The notes beneath the pieces are model-generated. The model saw only the letters and a list, made by a program, of their open reading frames with translations, made no database searches and had not been told where the DNA came from. From Burkholderia contaminans (GTDB lineage: Bacteria > Pseudomonadota > Gammaproteobacteria > Burkholderiales > Burkholderiaceae), in the NCBI RefSeq assembly GCF_029633825.1, contig NZ_CP090646.1, forward strand, positions 1-64,000: a DNA stretch of 64,000 bases, in the 5' to 3' direction. Made by a program: the position numbers and the translations under genes. Below, piece by piece: positions 49,682-57,904 of this stretch; position 1 is the stretch's first letter, and each line of letters begins with the position of its first letter.

Positions 49682-49960
49682 ATGACGAGCGAAAAGGAAC
49701 TCTACGAGCTGATCGAGCGCGCCCAAAGCGTCGGCGCGATCGTGACCGTAACCCACGACGGGAACAAGGACGCCCGCGACCCCCGCGGATTCATCCAGTC
49801 GATTCAAGTGTCGAATCTGGATGGTATCGGGCCGCATCCCATGTCACCGCTGCATGCTGCTGAACGCCTGCGCGAAGCGCTGCGCGAGCCGTTTGGCTGG
49901 CTGATCGCCGGGACGAGCCACCCGGACATGGAGGCCGATCGCTCCGTGAAACACTCGTAG
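49682..49960 (+). CDS. Hypothetical protein (92 aa)
   Basis: CTGGAGATAGGC precedes ATG 49682. Alpha/beta (LYELIERAQSVGAIVTVTHD). Last plus-strand gene of the leading region; a terminator follows. Unknown. Confidence 0.55.
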   Translation: MTSEKELYELIERAQSVGAIVTVTHDGNKDARDPRGFIQSIQVSNLDGIGPHPMSPLHAAERLREALREPFGWLIAGTSHPDMEADRSVKHS

Positions 49961-50002
49961 GGAAACGCGACGCGCGAAGAAGTCTTTATGTATCAAATGG
50001 AT

Positions 50003-50025
50003 AGGGCCGATTTTCGGCCCTTTTT
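50003..50025 (+). terminator. Terminator at the end of the leading array
   Basis: AGGGCCGA-TT-TTCGGCCCT followed by a T run. The 350 bp from here to stbC hold this terminator, the right 97-bp repeat and the stbC terminator; no further gene is seen. Confidence 0.85.
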
Positions 50026-50175
50026 CATTTGTGTTTCACGGCGCGGTAATTCACTCACACGTTTTTTTCTGTGCCGGAACGACTCGCTGTATCGAATGAT
50101 ACGAATACCGTTTCATTTGAGACGAAATCGTGTTTCGGGCCGGAGTCGCGGCGGGCGCGTGGGCGGTACTAACGG

Positions 50176-50272
50176 GGAAATGGGGATGCGGTTGTCCACC
50201 GGCCGCCGCTGGCGTCCCGTGGACAACCGCACCGCGCCCCTGCCTCTTGCGGGCCGGGCGCTTCCCCATTTT
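50176..50272 (-). repeat. 97-bp long-range inverted repeat, right copy
   Basis: Reverse complement of 37381-37477 with two adjacent differences (TG against CA) near the centre of the internal palindrome. Like the left copy it sits between convergent genes. Confidence 0.9.
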
Positions 50273-50300
50273 GCGCGCGCGCGAGAATGCGGCCCCATGC

Positions 50301-50330
50301 AACAAAGCCCCGCTATTGCGAGGCTTTGTT
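50301..50330 (-). terminator. Terminator overlapping the 3' end of stbC
   Basis: AACAAAGCC and GGCTTTGTT form a 9-bp stem around 12 bases; the stem overlaps the last codons of stbC. The T tract is short. Confidence 0.55.
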
Positions 50331-50750
50331 GATGGCCGCTTGCAGCTTCGCCTGCGTTACCGCATCGAGCAACGGAAACGCTGCCGTCACGGCGCGGCCG
50401 AGCTTGGCCTCTTCCTGCCCTTTGCCGAAGATTTGCATGCCGCCGACCACCACGACGCCGGCGACGAGTCCCGCGACCAGCGCGGCGGCGATCGCCACCG
50501 TCAACGGGTTTGTCCTCTTCGGCTCGATCATCGGCACCGGTTTATCCGGCATGGCCGCTAACAACTTCTTAGCGGCCATCGTGGCTTCCTGCACGGATCG
50601 AGCGGTGTCCTTGGTGCTCGCGTCAATCTCCTGCACCCTGTTCGTCAAGGCTTCCGCCTTGCCGAACAGGTCGTGCATTTCTCCGAGCACGATTCTCAGG
50701 GCCGCATCCCGTCTTGTCTGAGGCCCCGGAGCCGTCTCCGTGTCGCTCAT
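50313..50750 (-). CDS. stbC: StbC-like membrane-anchored protein
   Basis: 145 aa. A coiled-coil N-terminal half (MHDLFGKAEALTNRVQEIDA) is followed by one transmembrane helix at about 88-110 (PLTVAIAAALVAGLVAGVVV) and a short C-terminal domain. It overlaps stbB by 4 bp. Position and size match StbC of the R388 stbABC operon next to oriT, whose role is not well defined. Confidence 0.75.
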   Translation of the reverse strand: MSDTETAPGPQTRRDAALRIVLGEMHDLFGKAEALTNRVQEIDASTKDTARSVQEATMAAKKLLAAMPDKPVPMIEPKRTNPLTVAIAAALVAGLVAGVVVVGGMQIFGKGQEEAKLGRAVTAAFPLLDAVTQAKLQAAINKASQ

Positions 50751-51499
50751 TTGCCTTTCGCCTTGCCGAACAGCAGATCCGTTGAGCGCGCGAGGTTGGC
50801 TTGCGCGTCGACGGCCAGATCGTGGTCGGCTTGTGCCTCAATCGCGGCCAACTCCGCATCCAGGTCGCCCGCTGCCTTGGCTTCGGCTCGCTTTGCGCGC
50901 CAGTCCGTCTGGTCTTCCGCCAGTTCACGGATGTTCTTGCGGCGAACGAGATCGAATACTTCGCTTTGCTTGATGACGATATGCGGTTCGTAGGTTGCCT
51001 TGTTCTTGCCTTCCGTTGCCGCGTATCCCGCGATTTGCGCGTAGACGTGTTCCACCGGCAAATTCGCTTCCCCGCCATCGTACATATTGAAGACGAGACG
51101 GATTTTACTCGACGGGAAACCGAGCTTCGAAAGCCATTCGATCGTTGCGATCGTGTCTTTCTGTTGCTTGTCGGCCGGAACGGTCGGGACGACGATCAAA
51201 TCCAGTTCGCCAATCGCACTTTTATAACGCGTCAGTTCGCCCATGAATTGAACGACATTCGATGCGCCGACGTCTACGATTACGTCATCGTTCAACATGA
51301 TTGTTCGGAAAATATCACGGAACTCGGATGCCGAAAACTCTTCGGCTTTCGTGCTCTCGATTTCATTCGCCACCGAGGCGTTGTGAAGTTCGACCGAAAC
51401 AAATTTTGCGTCCGGACGACTCGCTTTCAACCAGTTGGTCGCCAGCGTGGTTTTTCCGACGTTACCGCTCAGGTTGATGACGGCGATTTTTTTGCTCAT
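50747..51499 (-). CDS. stbB: StbB, ParA-like ATPase
   Basis: About 250 aa. The deviant Walker A reads NLSGNVGKTTLATNW near the N-terminus, with a Walker B-like strand (NDDVIVDVGAS). I chose ATG 51499 because AAAGGA is 7 bp upstream; ATG 51505 is also in frame. In R388 StbB is needed for conjugation and works against StbA in plasmid positioning. It is flanked by StbA and StbC homologues in the same order. Confidence 0.88.
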   Translation of the reverse strand: MSKKIAVINLSGNVGKTTLATNWLKASRPDAKFVSVELHNASVANEIESTKAEEFSASEFRDIFRTIMLNDDVIVDVGASNVVQFMGELTRYKSAIGELDLIVVPTVPADKQQKDTIATIEWLSKLGFPSSKIRLVFNMYDGGEANLPVEHVYAQIAGYAATEGKNKATYEPHIVIKQSEVFDLVRRKNIRELAEDQTDWRAKRAEAKAAGDLDAELAAIEAQADHDLAVDAQANLARSTDLLFGKAKGK

Positions 51500-51501
51500 G
51501 T

Positions 51502-51987
51502 TCATTTCCTTTGGCTGCGTGCGAATTTTCGATAATCGACTTGACTTGCTTTCTGAGCTTCTTGCAATGCGTCTTTCACTTCGAACGCACTGCCGACGCT
51601 ATCTGATTCCGGGGGCGTAACCTGCTCCCGTGGTTCCGCTGATCCACTCCCTTTTGGTTCCACTGATCCACTAACGTTTGGATCATCTGATCCAACCCGG
51701 ATTGGTTCAGGTGATCCATGCGTGATTGGCTTGACCGATCCAGCCTGTTCCGCTCGCTTGCGCACCCGCTTCAAGGTCGTGTTGTACACATCGAACGTCA
51801 TCTGAACACCGGCAGCGACCAGCGCTTGATGAATGGTTGCGTGTCGATGCCCGAGGTTGTTTGCCCGCTCGATTAGCGGGAACAGTCGTTCGAGCAACAC
51901 TGCCTTCGAGCGGAGGTTTTGCGCCTGCAACTTTCGGGCGGTTTCCTCTAGTTCGATCAGTTCGTCTACGGTTTGCATGGAAGTCAT
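51502..51987 (-). CDS. stbA: StbA-like DNA-binding segregation protein
   Basis: 161 aa from ATG 51987 (ATG 51978 and TTG 52014 are alternatives). The N-terminal 75 residues form the DNA-binding domain (GHRHATIHQALVAAGVQMTF, a helix-turn-helix). The C-terminal half is a linker with five GSxxP units (GSVKP, GSPEP, GSDDP, GSVEP, GSAEP), whose DNA repeats the TGATCC word. R388 StbA binds direct repeats next to oriT and ensures stable inheritance; the same layout is seen here. Confidence 0.8.
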   Translation of the reverse strand: MTSMQTVDELIELEETARKLQAQNLRSKAVLLERLFPLIERANNLGHRHATIHQALVAAGVQMTFDVYNTTLKRVRKRAEQAGSVKPITHGSPEPIRVGSDDPNVSGSVEPKGSGSAEPREQVTPPESDSVGSAFEVKDALQEAQKASQVDYRKFARSQRK

Positions 51988-52014
51988 CGTAACTTGTCGT
52001 GTACTTAAAGGCAA

Positions 52015-52393
52015 CTAAAAAGGAACAAAATGTATCGTGAATTTTCGACAAGGTAACACGACGGGAACACTTTTGGAACTGAGGCGGTACAGACGTGGAA
52101 CATTTGAGGGGTCGTCGCGCCCCTAATCGGCCTCGCCAGGGCCGCAAAAGCCCCAAAAACCGGGTTGAAATACGCTTTTTCTGGCCTGATCAGACCATCA
52201 AATGCCCTCGCACGGGCCGAAATCGGCGGTCGACCGACTGTCCTAGAACCCCAACACACCATACGCACCTCTTGCGAGGTGCTGCAAAGCCAAGCTGCGC
52301 TTGGCTTTAAAGGCAAAACCGGCGCCAATTTTTGGGTTATCAGGTAACACGTTAGGGTGTAGGATGCCCGTGTTTTAAGGGAGATCGTGTGTT
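52015..52393. other. oriT: Origin of transfer (oriT) region
   Basis: A non-coding 379-bp gap between divergent stbA and trwA, as in R388. GCACCTC-TTGC-GAGGTGC (52265-52282) is a perfect hairpin. On the minus strand it continues as GGTGCGTATGGTGTGTTG, very like R388 GGTGCGTATTGTCTATAG. By that alignment the nick falls between 52256 and 52255 on the minus strand. A second hairpin, AAAGCCAAGC/GCTTGGCTTT, follows at 52286-52308. GGTAACAC occurs at 52052 and 52343, and GGAACA words at 52022, 52073 and 52106 may be StbA or TrwA sites. Confidence 0.8.
52251..52282 (-). other. Predicted nic site and adjacent relaxase hairpin
   Basis: The hairpin arms at 52265-52271 and 52276-52282 and the following nine bases match the R388 relaxase substrate at the positions that matter (GGTGCGTAT, then G-T-x-T before the nick). 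Predicted cut: minus strand, 5' of the G at 52255. The 35-50-kb side would then enter the recipient first. Confidence 0.65.
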
Positions 52394-52780
52394 ATGCGTC
52401 GTACAACTAGTATTAGTTTGAGCAGTGAGGAAGAGGCGTTCATGCGTCGGCAGATGGAGATCGCTGGCGAGACGGAGCTGGGGCCGCACATCAAGCGGGT
52501 CTACTTTGGTCGGCTCAATCCAGGAGAAGGTGTGCTTGCTGAGCTTCGGACGAACACCGACATGACGCTGTCGATGCTCGCAACCATGACGAAAGGGCTG
52601 CCTGCCGGCGCTGGCCGACCGGCAGAGAAAGACGACTCGCGGGATTTAGAACTGCGTTTGCTTGCCGCTATCTTCACCATGCTTCACATGTCCGTCGGGA
52701 AGGATCAGCGCTTGTTGATCGAGCGCTACATCGACCCGAAGGCGGTCGAAACCTTTTTGAAAGCTGGAGATGATGTATGA
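52394..52780 (+). CDS. trwA: TrwA/TraJ-like relaxosome accessory protein
   Basis: 128 aa. The N-terminus is a ribbon-helix-helix (RRTTSISLSSEEEAFMRRQM). The C-terminal helices would mediate tetramer formation. It should bind oriT and stimulate the relaxase, and repress its own operon. Its stop overlaps the coupling-protein start by 4 bp. Confidence 0.85.
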   Translation: MRRTTSISLSSEEEAFMRRQMEIAGETELGPHIKRVYFGRLNPGEGVLAELRTNTDMTLSMLATMTKGLPAGAGRPAEKDDSRDLELRLLAAIFTMLHMSVGKDQRLLIERYIDPKAVETFLKAGDDV

Positions 52781-54411
52781 GCGCTGGATCGCGACGGTAT
52801 GACGACCGCCACAAGGGGTTGATGTTTCTGCTGGTGCTGCTGGGTTCGGTGGGTGCATGGTTTTGGGCCGCGCAGCGGTTATATACCCTGCCCCACGATC
52901 AACTCGCGAGAGCGCTGTATTATGCAGCGCTCTCGACGCCCCACACTCCCCTATTATGGGTGCCGACAACTTTGGCATTTATATATGGGATGATCGTATT
53001 CGCTGTACTAGCCGTCTACTTTAGAAGTGGTTTTGAAGGGGCCGATTTTGCGATATTTTTGCGCGGTGCGACAATGGCGAGTCCGGCGCAACTACGGGAT
53101 TTGACAAGAAACTGGTTTCGCCCTCAGTTAATTTTGGGTGGGATTCCGGTGCCGATTAAAATCGAGAGCCAACATTACAGTTTCACCGGTTCTACGGGTT
53201 CGGGTAAATCTCAGGCAATTGCCGAGTACATCGAGTCGGCATTGGCGAGAGGTAAGCCGCGTTGGTATCGACCGTGGGCAAAGCCTGAGAGAATTGTTTG
53301 CGTCGATCCGAACGGCGCGTTCATGGAGAAGTTTTATCAGCCCGGCGACATTATCATCAATCCATTTGATGAGCGATCGCGGTCATGGGGTATCTACAAC
53401 GAAATCCGTGTCCCGTTTGACGTCGAGCTTTTTGCAGTGAGTGTTATTCCGAAAAGTCCTTCGACCGAACAGGAAGTCTGGAATGCGATGGCGCGAACCA
53501 TCACCGCAGAGGTGATGCTGAAGTTGTGGAGGCTCAACCGCGGGACGACAGACCATCTGGTGTACTGGCTGACGATGGCCCCGAACGAGCAGCTTCAAGA
53601 GATGCTGGCTGACACCGCCGCCGCCGGCATGTTCCACGGTGCAGAAGAAACCCTCGGCAGTGTGCGGACGGTGCTTACCCGGTACATCACCCCACACAAG
53701 TTTCTCGCGGCGATCGAGACTGCTCAGAAGGAATTCTCCTTCCGTGATTGGCTGGACAACGGAGCGGGTAACGTCTGGATTACGTGGCGGGAAGATCAAT
53801 TGTCCGCCCTGAAGCCGCTTATTTCGTGCCAGTTCGACGTGCTCTGCGCTGCGGCTCTGTCCGCGCCCGCCAATCGCAAGCGCCCTGCTACGCATCTGGT
53901 TGCCGACGAGCTGGATTCGCTTGAGAAGTTGAACTACGTCGTCCAGGCTGGCACCAAGGGCCGAAAGCACAAGCTGTACATCGCGGCTGGCTTCCAATCC
54001 TACGCGCAGCTTGACGACACGAACGGCAAGCAGGCCGCCCTGACCTTGCGCAACAGCTTCCGTAACACGTTGAGCTTCGGTATTGCGGATATGGACACCT
54101 ATACGGCCGGCGAGATCTCCAAGGGTCTCGGGGAGCATGAGGTGATTCGGAAGCGTGAGACCGGGGGCAAGAATCCGACCACCACGTACGACAAAGAGCG
54201 CGAGCCGCTGGTTATGCCGTCGCAGATCCATAACCTGCCCGACCTGACTGGTTACGTGAAGCTCTCTGGCAGGCACCCTATTGCTCGCGTTACCTTGCAG
54301 TACAAGGATCGGCCGAAAGTCATTGAGCCGATCGTCATGGCCAAGAACGTGTGGACGACCGCCCCCGACTTCGACTCGGTGTCGACGCTCAACTTTGCGC
54401 GAGACGAGTGA
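52777..54411 (+). CDS. trwB: TrwB/VirD4-type coupling protein
   Basis: 544 aa. Two N-terminal transmembrane helices at about 14-31 and 57-82 anchor a hexameric ATPase with Walker A GSTGSGKS at 138-145 and Walker B HLVADELDS at about 371. It joins the relaxosome to the secretion channel. The stop overlaps the relaxase start by one base. Confidence 0.95.
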   Translation: MSAGSRRYDDRHKGLMFLLVLLGSVGAWFWAAQRLYTLPHDQLARALYYAALSTPHTPLLWVPTTLAFIYGMIVFAVLAVYFRSGFEGADFAIFLRGATMASPAQLRDLTRNWFRPQLILGGIPVPIKIESQHYSFTGSTGSGKSQAIAEYIESALARGKPRWYRPWAKPERIVCVDPNGAFMEKFYQPGDIIINPFDERSRSWGIYNEIRVPFDVELFAVSVIPKSPSTEQEVWNAMARTITAEVMLKLWRLNRGTTDHLVYWLTMAPNEQLQEMLADTAAAGMFHGAEETLGSVRTVLTRYITPHKFLAAIETAQKEFSFRDWLDNGAGNVWITWREDQLSALKPLISCQFDVLCAAALSAPANRKRPATHLVADELDSLEKLNYVVQAGTKGRKHKLYIAAGFQSYAQLDDTNGKQAALTLRNSFRNTLSFGIADMDTYTAGEISKGLGEHEVIRKRETGGKNPTTTYDKEREPLVMPSQIHNLPDLTGYVKLSGRHPIARVTLQYKDRPKVIEPIVMAKNVWTTAPDFDSVSTLNFARDE

Positions 54412-57400
54412 TGCTGACGTTCTCGTTTGTGAAGGACTCGCGGCAGGCCGGAAAGTACTACGAAGAGACCGACGACTACTATGCGAAGGAAGGTCATCGC
54501 GGCGAATGGGATGGCGAAGGCGCGGAAGCGCTGGGGCTGCAAGGCGGTGTCGACAAAGAGACCTTCAAGAATCTGCTTGATGGCAAATTGCCGGATGGCA
54601 CCGTGGTTCGAAAGCCCGCGCCGAAGACGAACAAGGACGGCAAGAAAGCCAATGCCCGGCTCGGCATTGACTTCACGTTCAGCGCGCCGAAGAGTGTCAG
54701 TATCGTTGCTTTGGTCAGTGGCGATCGGCGTGTGATTGCTGCGCACGATGCGGCCGTGGCTGATGCCTTGAAAATGCTTGAGAGCAAGGTCGTCGCACGC
54801 AAGAAGGTCAAGAAGCTGTCTTTTCGCGAGCACACCAACAATTTCGTCGTCGCGAAGTTTCAGCACGATCTATCGAGAGACCAAGATCCGCAGTTGCACA
54901 CCCATGCGGTCGTCATGAATCTCACGCAGCGCGAAGACAAGCGTTGGACGGCGCTTTCCAACGAGGAAATGCTGAAGAGCGTCAAGGTGACTGGAGCGTA
55001 CTACCGCGCGCGACTCGCGGAGAGATTGCAGGACATGGGCTACGACATTCGGGCGACGCGGCACGGCTTCGAGATGGCGTCGGTTCCGGATGCTGCGATC
55101 GAAATGTTCAGTCAGCGCAGCCGCACGATCGAGAAGCACCTCGACGCCCAAGGACTGACGAGAGATACCGCCAGCGGCGGCATGAAGCAGACCATCACGA
55201 AGAACACGCGCAAGCGCAAAGACGAGGGCGATCGCGCGGTGTTGCGTCAAGAGTGGCGTGATGCCCTTGCTACCGCAGGCATCAAGATTCCAGAAGCCGC
55301 GCCCGAACATCAGGCCGCGCCTGCAAGAACCCCGACGCCCCCCGGCCGCGAGGCCGGGCACGGAGCATCGGACGGCGCTGGCCCGCGCGATCCTGGTGCT
55401 GGTGGTGGCTCATCCGGGCGCGGTGGCGCAGAGCCGCGGCGTCCCGAGGTGACACCGCAATCGCCAAGCACTCGGCCGACGTCGGGCGATTTCAACAGAG
55501 ATGCGACCGACCCGCGCGACTCACGGGAGCGGCCGCAGCAGCCCGAGCGTGTCGATGCAGAATCATTCCCAGCGCATTCTCCGCAGCAGGCCGCCGGCCC
55601 GACAGGTGGAGATCCACCGTTGCCCGATAAGCAGCGCCGCGCCCGCGAGGCTCTGGACTTTGCGATCGAGCATTTAACCGAGCGGCAGGGCATTTTCACG
55701 CATGGCGAGCTGCTTGAGCGCGCGTACATGAAGGCGCTGGGTGGAACGGCCGAGATCGACCGTGAGCTAGATCGAGCCAAGGTGGACGGGCGATTGTTGC
55801 CCGAACTGCCGTTGTACCAAACTGCAAAGTCTTTCTCGCGTGACGAGCAGGCAAAATCAGACGATCCGCAGTTCGACAAGTTTCGGCACGACAACGACAT
55901 CCACAAGCTCACGCGCGCGTCGTGGGTGTCGATGCTCGTCAACGTTGAGGGTTATAGCGCCGATCGCGCGGAAAAAACAGTCGACAACGCGATCGCAAGC
56001 GGTCGCCTTGTGCAGACCGAAGAGCGCTACACGACTCCCGACATGCGAAGCCGCGAGCTGCGCATCCTCTGGATGGAGCGGCTTGGCCGCGATACGGTGC
56101 AGCCGATCAAGACGGCCGAAGAGGTCGATACGATGCTCGCGCAGAGTGACCTGAATGCGGGGCAACGTGACGCTGCGAAACTTGTGTTGACCACGACGAA
56201 CCGTATTGTCGGTGTGCAAGGTTATGCCGGTGTGGGGAAAAGCCACATGCTGAGCAAGTCGGTCGAGGGCATCAAGGCGGAGACTGCAAAGAGGGCGTCT
56301 GAAAGCGGTTATCGCGTCATCGGGCTCGCGCCATACGGTTCGCAGAACAAGGCATTGAAGGAGCTGGGGATGGACTCTCAGACCCTCGCATCGTTCTTGG
56401 CGAAGAAGCCAGAGCCGGGGCTGCTGGGGCCGAACACGATCGTCTTTCTTGACGAGGCAAGCGTGGTGCCCGCACACCAGATGGAAGCACTGATGAAGCG
56501 CATTGAGCAGCATGGTGCGCGCCTGGTGCTACTCGGTGATCGTAAGCAAACACAGGCGGTCGAGGCGGGCAAGCCCTTCGAGCAACTTCAGGACGCAGGG
56601 ATGCAGCTCGCACATATCACCGAGATCCAGCGTCAGAAGAACGCAACCCTGAAAGCCGCTGTCGAGAAGGCCGCGAACGACAACATCGGCGGTTCCGTTT
56701 TTACGCTCAAAGAGAACGTACATCAGGTTAAGGAGGCTCCAGAGCGTCACAAGGCTATCGCGGACGCGTACGCATCCAAGCCCCTTGAAGAGCGCAATAA
56801 CACACTGATCGTCGTTGGCACGAATGAAGCCCGACGAGAGATCAACAAGCTTGTTCGCGAGAATCTGGAGCTGCCAAAGGGCGAGCTGGTGCGCGCGCTG
56901 GAGTCGTTTGACATGACGCGGGCAGAGCATCGTCATGCATCCAGCTATGTGCCGGGGCTCATTGTGCTCGCAGAGCGGGACGGATCGCACGGACTGAAGC
57001 GCGGTGAGCACTTCAAGGTTGTGTCGATCGACGCGAATGCGAACACGCTACGCCTGGTCGGCAAGGACACGGGTGAGCTGGTGGTCAATGCGTCGAAACT
57101 TGAAGGACTGTCGACGTATCAGCCAACAGAAATCGAGATCGTCCGCGGCGATTGGCTCAGAATGACCCGAAACGACAACAAGCAGGGCGTCTACAACGGC
57201 GAGCGGCATCAAGTTGCGGCCGTGGAGGCGGATGCGGTTGTTCTCGAGAACGGCGCGCGTCTGCCGCGCGAGAACGCGATTCACGCTCAGCATGGCTATG
57301 CGCAAACCGTCCATAGCGCTCAGGGACTGACGACGAACAGCGTATTGATGGATGCGGACACGAAAAGCCTCACCGCGAACCGGGCCGTTTTCTATGTCGC

Positions 57401-57665
57401 CATCTCCCGCGCTCGCCACGATATCGCGATCTATACCAACGATCGATCGAAGCTGGCTGAAACGATGAGCCGTGAGCCCAAGAAGTACGCAGCACTCGAA
57501 TTGCGCGATAACCGGCGCGAGGATGAGGTTTTAAGGGCCATATCGGCTATCCGCCGATCCGAGAAGGACGCCCGGTCAGCGCGGCAAGCGCTGTCCCGAG
57601 ACATTCGTGGCAGTGCAACCCGCACCACCCAGCAGCGAGCCGCGCGTCGCGGGCGTTCACGCTGA
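54411..57665 (+). CDS. trwC: TrwC-type MOBF relaxase-helicase
   Basis: 1084 aa from ATG 54411. The relaxase domain has two tyrosine pairs near the N-terminus (Y16-Y17 and Y23-Y24) and the metal triad H152, H163, H165 (QLHTHAV). A disordered Pro/Gly/Arg-rich linker of about 110 residues follows near 310-425. The SF1 helicase half has Walker A GYAGVGKS at 604-611, IVFLDEAS, LVLLGDRKQTQ, and YAQTVHSAQGLT. It nicks oriT, pilots the strand into the recipient and unwinds the plasmid. Confidence 0.96.
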   Translation: MLTFSFVKDSRQAGKYYEETDDYYAKEGHRGEWDGEGAEALGLQGGVDKETFKNLLDGKLPDGTVVRKPAPKTNKDGKKANARLGIDFTFSAPKSVSIVALVSGDRRVIAAHDAAVADALKMLESKVVARKKVKKLSFREHTNNFVVAKFQHDLSRDQDPQLHTHAVVMNLTQREDKRWTALSNEEMLKSVKVTGAYYRARLAERLQDMGYDIRATRHGFEMASVPDAAIEMFSQRSRTIEKHLDAQGLTRDTASGGMKQTITKNTRKRKDEGDRAVLRQEWRDALATAGIKIPEAAPEHQAAPARTPTPPGREAGHGASDGAGPRDPGAGGGSSGRGGAEPRRPEVTPQSPSTRPTSGDFNRDATDPRDSRERPQQPERVDAESFPAHSPQQAAGPTGGDPPLPDKQRRAREALDFAIEHLTERQGIFTHGELLERAYMKALGGTAEIDRELDRAKVDGRLLPELPLYQTAKSFSRDEQAKSDDPQFDKFRHDNDIHKLTRASWVSMLVNVEGYSADRAEKTVDNAIASGRLVQTEERYTTPDMRSRELRILWMERLGRDTVQPIKTAEEVDTMLAQSDLNAGQRDAAKLVLTTTNRIVGVQGYAGVGKSHMLSKSVEGIKAETAKRASESGYRVIGLAPYGSQNKALKELGMDSQTLASFLAKKPEPGLLGPNTIVFLDEASVVPAHQMEALMKRIEQHGARLVLLGDRKQTQAVEAGKPFEQLQDAGMQLAHITEIQRQKNATLKAAVEKAANDNIGGSVFTLKENVHQVKEAPERHKAIADAYASKPLEERNNTLIVVGTNEARREINKLVRENLELPKGELVRALESFDMTRAEHRHASSYVPGLIVLAERDGSHGLKRGEHFKVVSIDANANTLRLVGKDTGELVVNASKLEGLSTYQPTEIEIVRGDWLRMTRNDNKQGVYNGERHQVAAVEADAVVLENGARLPRENAIHAQHGYAQTVHSAQGLTTNSVLMDADTKSLTANRAVFYVAISRARHDIAIYTNDRSKLAETMSREPKKYAALELRDNRREDEVLRAISAIRRSEKDARSARQALSRDIRGSATRTTQQRAARRGRSR

Positions 57666-57713
57666 TCTAGCCGCCTCGCAGGCGGAAACAAAAAATGATC
57701 TTGTAGGTAACAC

Positions 57714-57750
57714 AAGCGGAACTGTGATGGAACAGTTCCGCTTGTTTTCT
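57714..57750 (+). terminator. Terminator of the mobilisation operon
   Basis: AAGCGGAACTGT and AACAGTTCCGCTT make a 12-bp stem with a GATGG loop, followed by TGTTTTCTTT. A GGTAACAC word like those in oriT overlaps its left edge (57706). Confidence 0.88.
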
Positions 57751-57839
57751 TTCGCCTGTCCTACAGGACGGGCCTTCTCCCGTCGTTAACCAACCACGTT
57801 TTGTCCGACGTTACGTTTTATTACGTTGGCGTGCCTTGC

Positions 57840-57904
57840 CATACCGTACGGAATACTGTAAATATCACTATAGTTCACTATTTGTATACTTTTAGGGGTC
57901 TAGA
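57840..57904 (+). promoter_or_regulatory. T4SS operon promoter region with CTTTTAG
   Basis: The A/T-rich stretch before the T4SS genes ends with CTTTTAG at 57889, only 10 bp before the first start codon; TATACT (57885) and TATAGT (57870) are -10-like. The word also appears before the pilus operon and the sprT-like gene. No separate ribosome-binding site is obvious. Confidence 0.45.
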
